6,842 nt of DNA from Anaerolineae bacterium. GTDB taxonomy: Bacteria > Chloroflexota > Anaerolineae > B4-G1. The notes under the pieces were generated by a model. It was not told where the DNA came from and ran no database searches. It worked only from the letters and a program-made list of their open reading frames with translations. The translations under genes were made by a program, and so were the position numbers. The stretch lies in NCBI GenBank assembly GCA_030612185.1, contig JAUWOI010000242.1, positions 1 to 6,842 on the forward strand. The letters run 5' to 3'. Numbering within the stretch: the first letter of the stretch is position 1; every line of letters starts with the position of its first letter. Positions 1 through 6,002 of the stretch are shown here, piece by piece.

Positions 1-432
1 CCCAAGTCCCCGCCAGCGCGGGAGACGCAGATCGCGCACCTGCTGGCACTGGCGGCCCGCTTCGACGTAGACCGGGCCGCGCTGGAAGCGGAGATCGGCA
101 AGCCGCTGGAGGAACTGACGCAGAAAGAGGCCTGCTTCTGGAACGGTCGTTACATGCGCCGCATGGCTGAGGAACGGCCGCCCAAGAGTCCTATTGACCG
201 CAAGCGGGCCTACCTGCCCGAAGGGGTAGATGGCTTCGAACTGGCTTACTTGCAGGAGCAGCAGGAGGCTGGTGTGTCGCTTCACTTCATCCTCTTCGAC
301 GGCCAGGCCTTCGAGGGAACGGTGGTTGGCTTCAGCCCCTACCAGATCACCATCCGCGAGACTGGCGGGGATGAGATCACGCTCAACAAACTTGCCATCG
401 CCTATTACCGCAAGGCCGGAGGTGTAAGATGA
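1..432 (+). CDS. Hfq/Sm-like domain protein, 5' end outside the window
   Basis: The frame is open from base 1, so the gene begins upstream; 143 residues are visible. The internal ATG at 154 has no Shine-Dalgarno sequence and would discard conserved-looking residues. Visible residues 82-137 align with E. coli Hfq (recalled sequence) almost without gaps. They begin with a short helix (YLQEQQEAG), followed by VSLHFILFDGQAFEGTVVGF in place of the Hfq strands [20 protein letters not shown], and a final strand around TLNKLAIAYY at the Sm2 position (Hfq YKHAIS). The Hfq histidine is absent here. Residues 7-30 (RETQIAHLLALAARFDVDRA) resemble the last two helices of an XRE-type helix-turn-helix, as in the next gene, but the DNA-contacting helices would lie outside the window. 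Residues 33-75 are a charged linker. The stop overlaps the next start (ATGA, 429-432), implying translational coupling. An RNA- or nucleic-acid-binding role is inferred from fold resemblance only. Confidence 0.8.
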   Translation, partial: PKSPPARETQIAHLLALAARFDVDRAALEAEIGKPLEELTQKEACFWNGRYMRRMAEERPPKSPIDRKRAYLPEGVDGFELAYLQEQQEAGVSLHFILFDGQAFEGTVVGFSPYQITIRETGGDEITLNKLAIAYYRKAGGVR

Positions 433-878
433 GCCTGGGCGACGAACTGCGCTATCTGCGAGCATTCCACGGCGGCGGTAATCTGCGGGAGATCGAGGAG
501 GAAATCGGCCTAGAGCCCGGCACGCTGCGTTACATGGAACAGTACTACCGCCGCGTGGGCGAGGACGACGAGGTGCTGGCTTCTATCGCCGCCTACTACG
601 ACGTCTCGCTTGGGACGCTACAATACCACCGGGAGCGGTATCGCAAGGCGTTCAGCGGCTACCTGCAACAAGGGCTGGAATCGGGGGCGACGACTCGCTT
701 CGAACTGCGCACCGGCGAGACGCTGACCGGCCGGGTACGCTGGTGGGACCTGGGGGCCTTCGGGTTGGAATCTGAGGCCGGCGTGCCCCTCACCATCGTG
801 CAGCGCCACGCCGTATTAGACTGGGCCGGCACGATAACTAATGACCAACTAGGTCAACAGCAGTCCGGCCAAACCTGA
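429..878 (+). CDS. XRE-type HTH fused to an Hfq/Sm-like domain
   Basis: 149 residues. The start is fixed by a strong Shine-Dalgarno sequence (GGAGGTG, 418-424, 4 bases from ATG) and a 4-bp ATGA overlap with the previous gene. Residues 4-66 fit a five-helix XRE/Cro-C1 domain: LRYLRAF helix, turn at GGG, NLREIEEEIG and EPGTLRYMEQ as the HTH pair, then DEVLASIAAYYDVSLGTL. Residues 67-77 are a basic linker. Residues 78-132 align with Hfq: helix YLQQGLESG, strands RFELRTGETLTGRVRWWD, then TIVQRHAVLDW at the Sm2 position. The QRHA matches the YKHA of Hfq, including the histidine that lines the Hfq pore. YLQxxxExG is shared with the upstream protein, so the two are probably paralogues. The tail (133-149) is polar, Gln-rich and probably disordered. 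Plausible roles are an RNA-responsive transcription regulator or an oligomerising DNA-binding protein. No characterised family of this architecture is known to me. Confidence 0.85.
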   Translation: MSLGDELRYLRAFHGGGNLREIEEEIGLEPGTLRYMEQYYRRVGEDDEVLASIAAYYDVSLGTLQYHRERYRKAFSGYLQQGLESGATTRFELRTGETLTGRVRWWDLGAFGLESEAGVPLTIVQRHAVLDWAGTITNDQLGQQQSGQT

Positions 879-889
879 GAGGTCAAGAT

Positions 890-2266
890 ATGATTGGACG
901 CGCACAGACCGAGGTTCTGCTCAAGCGGGCGCTTTCGCTCTCCTCAGCCAACCTAGCAGACGAGACCGAGGCGGTGCTGCTGGGGTTGGAGGAGCAACTG
1001 ACCCGCTTCGCCAACAATACCAATCACCAGCACGTGGCGGAGACCAACCACTACCTGGTGGTGCGCGCTGCGCTGGGACAGCGCGTGGGCGTGGCAGCGA
1101 CCAACGACCTGACCGACACCGGGCTGGAGCGGGTGGTCGAGGCCGCCGTCGCCGCCGCCAGACTCCGGCCCGAGGATCCCGGCTTCCCCGGCCTGCCGGA
1201 CCCCGCCAGCGTGCCGGAGGTTACCGGTTTCGACGAGGCCACCGCCGGGTGCAGCCCTGCCGAGCGGGCACGGGCTGTGTGCGTGGTCTGTCAGCGGGCG
1301 GAAGGGGCGGGCTGCGTCGCCGCCGGAGCCTTCCGCACCGCTATCCACGAGTGGGCCGTCGCCAACAGCCATGGCCTCTTCGCCTACCATCCCACCACGG
1401 AGGCTGACTTGACGACGGTGGTGATGACCGGCGACAGTTCGGGCTCGGGTTTTGCAGCCGGTGCATCGTGGAAGGCGGCGGAGGTGGACGTGGTCGCGCT
1501 GGGTGAGGAGGCCATCGCCAAAGCGCAACGCAGCCGCAACCCGCAGCCAGTGGAGCCGGGCGTCTACCCGGTCGTGCTGGAGCCCTACGCCACCCACGAC
1601 CTGCTGGCGACACTGAGCACTGCCGCCGGCGCTAACCCTGTGCAGGAGGGGAGAAGTTGGATGAGCGGACGGCAGGGGGAGAGGTTGATGTCGCCGCTCA
1701 TCTCCTTATGGGACGACGGCTGCGACCCTGCTGGCTGGCCTCTGCCCTTCGACTTTGAGGGCGTGCCCCGCCAGCGGGTGGATATCGTGCGCGATGGCAT
1801 TGTCGGGGATGTGGTCTACGACCGGGCGCGGGCGGCCAGGGACGGGCGGGAGTCTACAGGACATGCGCTGCCCGCCGCCAACCCGTTCAATCCCTGGCTC
1901 AACGCTGCCCGGCTTGGCCCGATTCCGCTGCACGCCTTTATGGGCACCGGGGAGAGCCGGCTTGAGGAAATGATAGCCGGGACCGAACGAGGCCTCTACG
2001 TCACTCGCTTCTGGTACACCCGCACCGTCCACCCCCGCGAGGCGGTGATGACCGGGATGACCCGCGACGGCACGTTCCTCATTGAGCACGGCGAACTGAC
2101 GAGACCGGTGCGCAACCTGCGCTTCACCCAGAGTTACGTCGAGGCGTTGGCGGGGACGGAGGCGGTGGGGCGAAAGGCGCGCCGCGTGTGGTCCGACCCG
2201 GGTATCCTCAGCGCGCCCGCTCTCAAACTGGCCGCCTTCAACTTCACCGGTACAACGGGATTTTAG
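890..2266 (+). CDS. pmbA: PmbA/TldE family protein (metallopeptidase-related subunit)
   Basis: 458 residues, about the family's usual length (about 450). The ATG is preceded by AGAGG (878-882, 7-base spacing) and lies 11 bases after the previous stop, so it is likely cotranscribed. The C-terminal half carries the family pattern: SLWDDGCDPAG (272-282), FDFEGVPRQRVDIVRDGIVG (287-306), then STGHALP (322-328) and a late MTGM...IEHGELTRPVRNL stretch (387-410). The HExxxH zinc motif of the catalytic partner TldD is absent; the stretch around 235-260 (THDLLATLSTAAG) has none. This fits the TldE side of the TldD-TldE heterodimer, a cytosolic protease that in E. coli processes microcin B17 and degrades the CcdA antitoxin. 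There is no signal peptide. No tldD lies in the window; it may be upstream or elsewhere. Subfamily and substrate are uncertain, since many bacteria carry several paralogues. Confidence 0.92.
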   Translation: MIGRAQTEVLLKRALSLSSANLADETEAVLLGLEEQLTRFANNTNHQHVAETNHYLVVRAALGQRVGVAATNDLTDTGLERVVEAAVAAARLRPEDPGFPGLPDPASVPEVTGFDEATAGCSPAERARAVCVVCQRAEGAGCVAAGAFRTAIHEWAVANSHGLFAYHPTTEADLTTVVMTGDSSGSGFAAGASWKAAEVDVVALGEEAIAKAQRSRNPQPVEPGVYPVVLEPYATHDLLATLSTAAGANPVQEGRSWMSGRQGERLMSPLISLWDDGCDPAGWPLPFDFEGVPRQRVDIVRDGIVGDVVYDRARAARDGRESTGHALPAANPFNPWLNAARLGPIPLHAFMGTGESRLEEMIAGTERGLYVTRFWYTRTVHPREAVMTGMTRDGTFLIEHGELTRPVRNLRFTQSYVEALAGTEAVGRKARRVWSDPGILSAPALKLAAFNFTGTTGF

Positions 2267-2288
2267 TTGACTAGAGGGAGTCTCAGCA

Positions 2289-2304
2289 TTGTACCCAGGT
2301 ACAA
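2289..2304. promoter_or_regulatory. Operator-like dyad TTGTACC-CA-GGTACAA
   Basis: A perfect 7+7 bp inverted repeat with a 2-base spacer, 22 bases after the pmbA stop. The spacer is too short for a comfortable RNA hairpin and no T-tract follows, so a protein-binding site fits better than a terminator. Its centre lies about 65 bases upstream of the predicted start of transcription of the 2502 operon. The regulator is unknown; the XRE-like protein encoded at 429-878 is one candidate, by proximity only. Confidence 0.4.
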
Positions 2305-2347
2305 GTCCAATTTCGGTCGCGGGCCCGATGCCAGGCAGGACAAACTG

Positions 2348-2356
2348 TGATACAAT
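2348..2356 (+). promoter_or_regulatory. Extended -10 promoter candidate for the 2502 operon
   Basis: TGATACAAT gives an extended -10 (TGn) followed by a 5/6 match to TATAAT. No convincing -35 hexamer lies 16-18 bases upstream (ATGCCA at 2328-2333 is poor), as is usual for extended -10 promoters. Transcription would start near 2362 and leave a leader of about 140 bases that contains the inverted-repeat element at 2399-2469. Confidence 0.4.
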
Positions 2357-2398
2357 GGTAGCGCAGCACGAATAAGTCCCAAAAGTCGAGATTATGAA

Positions 2399-2469
2399 AG
2401 GTGCAACGCACTTGTCCAGCAGATTGCACCGTAGAACAGGCAAACTTGTAGCAAAAGTGCGTTGCACCT
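2399..2469. repeat. 71-bp element with perfect 15-bp inverted ends (REP-doublet-like)
   Basis: AGGTGCAACGCACTT (2399-2413) is exactly complementary to AAGTGCGTTGCACCT (2455-2469), with 41 bases between. Each arm is also an imperfect palindrome by itself (GTGC-AAC-GCAC core). A pair of inverted palindromic units is the layout of REP doublets/REPINs; a miniature inverted-repeat element remnant is the alternative. No target-site duplication is visible at the flanks (TATGAA and GAGTAG). A third partial unit, TTGCACC (2424-2430), can pair with GGTGCAA of the left arm (2400-2406), giving a competing 7-bp hairpin. The right arm ends 32 bases before the start codon at 2502, so in RNA either fold sits in the leader. 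Whether it is mobile, regulatory or both cannot be told from one copy. Confidence 0.75.
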
Positions 2470-2501
2470 GAGTAGTAGTAACTGCAACCAAAGGAATACG
2501 C

Positions 2502-4061
2502 ATGTTCATCAAGACTTTCAACTTACGACGAGTTTCCTTGTCTACCTGTCTACTCGTCTACTTGTCTACTTGCCTACTCTTGGTGTTAGGGGTGGCAGGC
2601 TGTGCTGGAACGACCGCGCCTTCTGAGATACCCTCCGGTCCCATCATCGCCCTGGAACCGTGCCATCTCTCGGCGCCCGGCTCGTCCGCGCGGCTGCCCG
2701 CAAAGTGCGGCACACTGACTGTCTACGAGGATCGCGCCGCGTTATCTGGACGCCAGATCGTCCTGAAGATCGCAGTGCTCCCTGCGCTCAGCCGCGACCC
2801 TGCCCCGGACCCGCTATTCTTCATCACCGGTGGGCCAGGCGGCGCCGCCACTCAGGACTATCTGCCGGTGCGGTCTGCCTTCCAGCGCATCAACCAGGAT
2901 CGCGACATCGTTCTGGTGGACCAACGGGGCACGGGCCAATCGCACCCGTTGGACTGTCCGCCGTCAGAAGACACGCTCTCCTCCTCCGACGATGAGGTCC
3001 TGGAGCAAGAGCTGACCCACTGCTTAAACCAGCTTGACGCGGATCTCAATCTCTACACGACCTCGATTGCGATGGACGATCTGGACCAGGTGCGGGCCGC
3101 CCTGGGCTACGACAAGATCAATCTGTACGGCGTCTCTTACGGGACTAGGGCCGCGTTGACCTACCTGCGCCAGCACGAAGACCACGTACGGACGGTTATC
3201 CTGGACGGTGTGCTCCCGCAGGACGAGCCACTGGGCATCAGCATCGCCAGCGACGCCCAGCGCGCGCTTGACCTGATCTTTGAACGCTGCGTCACCGATA
3301 GTGCCTGCGCCCAGGCTTTCCCCGACCTGCGCCAGGATTTCAAATCGCTCCTGGAGAGTCTGGATCGAGGGCCGGTCGCAGTGAGACTGTCTCATCCTAC
3401 AACCGGTGAGCCCACCGAGGTCAGTTTCACACGGGAGCAGTTCGCTCAAACCATGCGCTTGCTCAGTTACTCCCAGGAAACTGTGGCGCTGCTGCCTCTA
3501 CTTATCTATACCACTCAGACCACCGGCGACTTCAACCGCCTGGCTGCGCAACACCTGCTCGTCAGCCAGCAACTGGAAGGCAATATCAGCGAGGGGATGA
3601 GCCACTCGGTGGTGTGCGCGGAAGATGTGCCCTTCTTTTACGAAGGGGAGGAGTTTGTGGGCAATAGCGATGCGGAAAAGCAAGCCTACCTGGGGGAGTG
3701 GTACCGCGAACTGGAAAAAGTCTGCGCGCTCTGGCCCGTGACTGAGGTTTCTGCAGACTTCAAAGCACCGGTCACCTCGGATGTCCCAGTGTTGTTACTT
3801 TCCGGCGAGGCCGACCCCGTGACGCCGCCCTCAAACGGCGATCAGGCGGCCAGGACGCTCCCCAACAGTTTGCACCTGGTCGCGCCGGGCCAGGGACACG
3901 GCATTATCTTGCGGGGTTGCGTCCCTCGTATCGCCACTGAGTTCATCGAGAGCGGCACGGTCCAGGAACTGGACACTGCTTGCATCAGTGAGATCCGTCC
4001 GATGCCGTTCTTTGTCAACTTTGCCGGCCCCAGCCCTGAGGCGAATGAGGTAAAACCATGA
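2502..4061 (+). CDS. S33-type alpha/beta hydrolase lipoprotein (tripeptidyl aminopeptidase-like)
   Basis: 519 residues; the ATG is preceded by AAGGA (2491-2495, 6-base spacing). The N-terminus is a lipoprotein signal peptide: basic start (K4, R9, R10), hydrophobic core 13-31, lipobox VAGC with the lipidated Cys at 34. The mature enzyme would therefore sit outside the cytoplasmic membrane. Alpha/beta-hydrolase landmarks are in order: oxyanion-hole GGPGG (110-114), DQRGTGQS (140-147), nucleophile elbow GVSYG with Ser212, a lid region, VVCAEDVPF (370-378), then the C-terminal TAP-like part with Asp438 (SGEADPVTPP) and His466 (GQGHG). The Ser-Asp-His triad is intact. Family members remove N-terminal residues or tripeptides (proline iminopeptidase, Streptomyces Tap/SlpD). 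Cys residues around 54/69 and 152/174 could pair outside the cell. It ends in a 4-bp overlap with the ATPase gene, suggesting work linked to that transporter. The exact substrate is unknown; an esterase role is possible. Confidence 0.92.
   Translation: MFIKTFNLRRVSLSTCLLVYLSTCLLLVLGVAGCAGTTAPSEIPSGPIIALEPCHLSAPGSSARLPAKCGTLTVYEDRAALSGRQIVLKIAVLPALSRDPAPDPLFFITGGPGGAATQDYLPVRSAFQRINQDRDIVLVDQRGTGQSHPLDCPPSEDTLSSSDDEVLEQELTHCLNQLDADLNLYTTSIAMDDLDQVRAALGYDKINLYGVSYGTRAALTYLRQHEDHVRTVILDGVLPQDEPLGISIASDAQRALDLIFERCVTDSACAQAFPDLRQDFKSLLESLDRGPVAVRLSHPTTGEPTEVSFTREQFAQTMRLLSYSQETVALLPLLIYTTQTTGDFNRLAAQHLLVSQQLEGNISEGMSHSVVCAEDVPFFYEGEEFVGNSDAEKQAYLGEWYRELEKVCALWPVTEVSADFKAPVTSDVPVLLLSGEADPVTPPSNGDQAARTLPNSLHLVAPGQGHGIILRGCVPRIATEFIESGTVQELDTACISEIRPMPFFVNFAGPSPEANEVKP
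2538..2577 (+). repeat. Five 8-bp tandem units (TTGTCTAC-type) inside the signal peptide
   Basis: The units read TTGTCTAC, CTGTCTAC, TCGTCTAC, TTGTCTAC, TTGCCTAC. Three units equal eight codons, so the peptide repeats as LSTCLLVY-LSTCLLLV and forms the hydrophobic core of the lipoprotein signal. Eight is not a multiple of three, so gaining or losing a unit would shift the reading frame of the hydrolase gene. Confidence 0.9.
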
Positions 4062-4792
4062 TTGAAGTCAAGAATCTGCACAAATCCTTTGGCGACGTGA
4101 TCGCCCTGCAAGGCGTGACGTTTACCGCCCCCGATGGTCGGATCACGGGGCTGCTTGGGCCCAACGGCGCTGGCAAGACGACTACCCTGCGCATCATCTA
4201 CACTGTGCTCAAGCCAGATCGTGGGACGGCAAATGTGGACGGCTACGACACGGGGTGCGCCGCGCGCGAGGCCCAGCAGCGGATCGGCGCTCTGCCCGAT
4301 AGTCATGGACTCTATCCCCGTCTCACCACACGCGAGAACATCCGCTACTACGGCCGTCTGCAAGGCCTGAAGGGTGCCGCTTTGGAAAAGAGTATAAACG
4401 CTCTGATCAAAATGTTGGACATGCAAGAGATCGCTGACCGGCGCACAGAGGGGTTCTCGCACGGCGAGAGGCTCAAGGTTGCCATTGCCCGCGCCCTGGT
4501 GCACAGTCCCCAGAACGTGCTGCTCGACGAGCCGACCACCGGGCTCGACGTGATGAGCACCCGTAACATGCGGACGTTCATCCGTCGCCTGCGAGACGAG
4601 GGCAAGACTGTGCTCTTCTCCAGCCACGTGATGCAGGAGGTCTCGGCGCTGTGTGACCACATTGTGGTGATCGCCCTCGGCAAGATAGTGACCAGCGGCA
4701 CACCTGATGAACTACGGCAGACTACCGGCCAGGCTAACCTGGAAGATGCCTTCGTGACGGTAATTGGTTCGGAAGAGGGGCTACAACGATGA
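4058..4792 (+). CDS. ABC transporter ATP-binding protein, NatA-like
   Basis: 244 residues; ATGA overlap with the hydrolase gene, with GAGG (4047-4050) 7 bases before the ATG. It is a complete nucleotide-binding domain: Walker A GPNGAGKTT (34-42, Lys40), signature FSHGERLK (133-140, an SHGE variant of the usual SGGQ), Walker B NVLLDEPT (153-160, Asp157, catalytic Glu158), D-loop GLD (162-164), H-loop His190 (FSSHVMQE). The Q-loop region reads ALPDSHGLYPRLT, without the usual Gln; NatA-type ATPases have a similar GLYxRLT stretch. The cytosolic ATPase would power the permease encoded next, most likely as a dimer. NatAB of Bacillus exports sodium, but this subfamily is broad (drugs, peptides, lipids), so the substrate is open. 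Confidence 0.95.
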   Translation: MIEVKNLHKSFGDVIALQGVTFTAPDGRITGLLGPNGAGKTTTLRIIYTVLKPDRGTANVDGYDTGCAAREAQQRIGALPDSHGLYPRLTTRENIRYYGRLQGLKGAALEKSINALIKMLDMQEIADRRTEGFSHGERLKVAIARALVHSPQNVLLDEPTTGLDVMSTRNMRTFIRRLRDEGKTVLFSSHVMQEVSALCDHIVVIALGKIVTSGTPDELRQTTGQANLEDAFVTVIGSEEGLQR

Positions 4793-5964
4793 TCGAACAC
4801 ATCGGCATCATTTTCAAGAAAGAAGTGATAGACAATTTGCGCGATCGGCGCACGTTGGCCGGATCGCTGTTCTATCCCTTGATCGGCCCCTTGCTGATGG
4901 CTCTGCTGTTCATTGTGATGGGGCGGACTATGTCTACTCAGGCCGAACAGCCCCTGGCCCTGCCGGTGGTGGGTGCCCAGAATGGGCCGGCGCTGATCCA
5001 GTTCCTGGAGCAGAACGGGGCCGAAATCCAGCCTGGGCCGGACAACCCGGAGGCGAGCGTGCGCGCCGGGGACCACGATGTGGTGCTCGTCATTCCCGCA
5101 GATTATGAGAAGAACTTCAGCACGGGACGTCCGGCGACGGTGCGCCTCATAGTGGACGATTCGCGCCAGTCGGCGTCCATCTCGGTAAACCGCGCCTCCA
5201 GATTACTCCAGGCGTACAGCCAGCAGATCGGCACGCTACGGCTGCTGGCGCGCGGCGTGGATCCCAGCCTCGTGACGGCGCTGGCAGTTGAACGTGCTGA
5301 CGTCTCCACGCCCCAGAGCCAGGCGGCATTTTTCCTGAACATCATGCCCTACTTCATCATCTTCTCGGTCTTTATCGGCGGGATGTATCTGGTCATTGAT
5401 ACGACGGCCGGCGAACGGGAGCGCGGTTCGTTGGAGCCGCTGCTGATCAACCCCGTGGCCCGCAGTGAACTCGTGCTGGGTAAACTGGCCGCCGCGTTGG
5501 TCTTCACTGTGATTGGAGTTATCGAAACGCTGGTTGGGTTCCTGATCATGCTGAATGTCATGCCCACAGAGTCCTTTGGCGTCCAGATCAGCCTGCACCC
5601 CTCGGCGCTGGGCGTCATTTTTCTGATCGCGGTCCCAATGATGCTGCTGGCCGCTGCCTTGCAGATGATCATCGCCACCTTCACCCGCAGTTTCAAGGAG
5701 GCGCAGAACTATCTCACATTCCTCCCGCTGATCCCGGCATTGCCTGGCATGTTCCTGGCCTTTGTGCCGGTCAAGGTCAAACTGTGGATGATGCTGATCC
5801 CCACCTTCGGCCAGCAGTTGCTCATCAACCAGGTGATGCGGGGCGAACCGTTGGATGCGTTCAACGTGACCGTCTCGGCCGCTGTGACCGCTGTCGCCGG
5901 CGTGGCGCTCACCTTCGTCGCGATCAAACTCTACGAACGGGAGCGTGTCCTTTTTGGGCGGTAA
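4789..5964 (+). CDS. ABC-2 type permease, NatB-like
   Basis: 391 residues; ATGA overlap with the ATPase gene, with GAGG at 4775-4778 as ribosome-binding site. Topology read from the sequence: a short amphipathic N-terminus (KKEVIDNLRDRR, 10-21), membrane segment about 24-45, an outside domain about 46-178, then about five more segments (181-203, 233-256, 272-297, 308-328, 359-381). The cytosolic loop DTTAGERERGSLEPLLINPV (204-223) is the conserved coupling motif of NatB-type permeases that contacts the ATPase. A large domain between segments 1 and 2 is typical of this group. It would form a homodimer with two copies of the ATPase. Export is the usual direction; the substrate is unknown. The adjacent lipoprotein hydrolase and lectin-like anchor suggest a cell-surface role. 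Confidence 0.93.
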   Translation: MIEHIGIIFKKEVIDNLRDRRTLAGSLFYPLIGPLLMALLFIVMGRTMSTQAEQPLALPVVGAQNGPALIQFLEQNGAEIQPGPDNPEASVRAGDHDVVLVIPADYEKNFSTGRPATVRLIVDDSRQSASISVNRASRLLQAYSQQIGTLRLLARGVDPSLVTALAVERADVSTPQSQAAFFLNIMPYFIIFSVFIGGMYLVIDTTAGERERGSLEPLLINPVARSELVLGKLAAALVFTVIGVIETLVGFLIMLNVMPTESFGVQISLHPSALGVIFLIAVPMMLLAAALQMIIATFTRSFKEAQNYLTFLPLIPALPGMFLAFVPVKVKLWMMLIPTFGQQLLINQVMRGEPLDAFNVTVSAAVTAVAGVALTFVAIKLYERERVLFGR

Positions 5965-5974
5965 TCTGTGAAGT

Positions 5975-6002
5975 GATCAACGACCAATGACAAATGACCA
6001 AA
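5975..6002 (+). repeat. 7-bp tandem repeat (GACCAAT-type) across a start codon
   Basis: Four units: GATCAAC, GACCAAT, GACAAAT, GACCAAA. The ATG at 5987 is formed inside the run and the first codons (MTNDQ) are repeat-encoded. A change in unit number would alter the distance from upstream signals or create a new frame. The 9-mer AATGACCAA also occurs at 840-848, near the end of the XRE-Hfq-like gene. Confidence 0.75.

Noticed and set aside
154..432. ATG at 154 as the start of the first Hfq-like gene
   Set aside because: No Shine-Dalgarno sequence precedes it and the same frame is open to base 1 with protein-like helical content.
1580..1680. Zinc-protease HExxxH motif in the PmbA/TldE-like protein
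   Set aside because: The region was read for it and no HExxxH occurs; the only nearby His is in THDLL, so TldD identity was dropped.
2394..2471. 25-codon frame as a leader peptide
   Set aside because: It consists mostly of the inverted-repeat arms and has no ribosome-binding site; the coding look is incidental.
2391..2478. Inverted-repeat element as a complete insertion sequence or MITE
   Set aside because: No transposase is present and no target-site duplication is visible at its flanks; kept only as a repeat.
1706..2521. 271-codon open frame on the minus strand
   Set aside because: It runs antisense to a well-conserved PmbA/TldE gene, crosses the promoter and inverted-repeat region, and its Arg/Pro/Gly-rich product shows no domain pattern.
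3842..4660. 272-codon open frame on the minus strand opposite the ATPase gene
   Set aside because: It is the His/Val-rich shadow typical of GC-rich ABC ATPase genes; the + strand has every ATPase motif.
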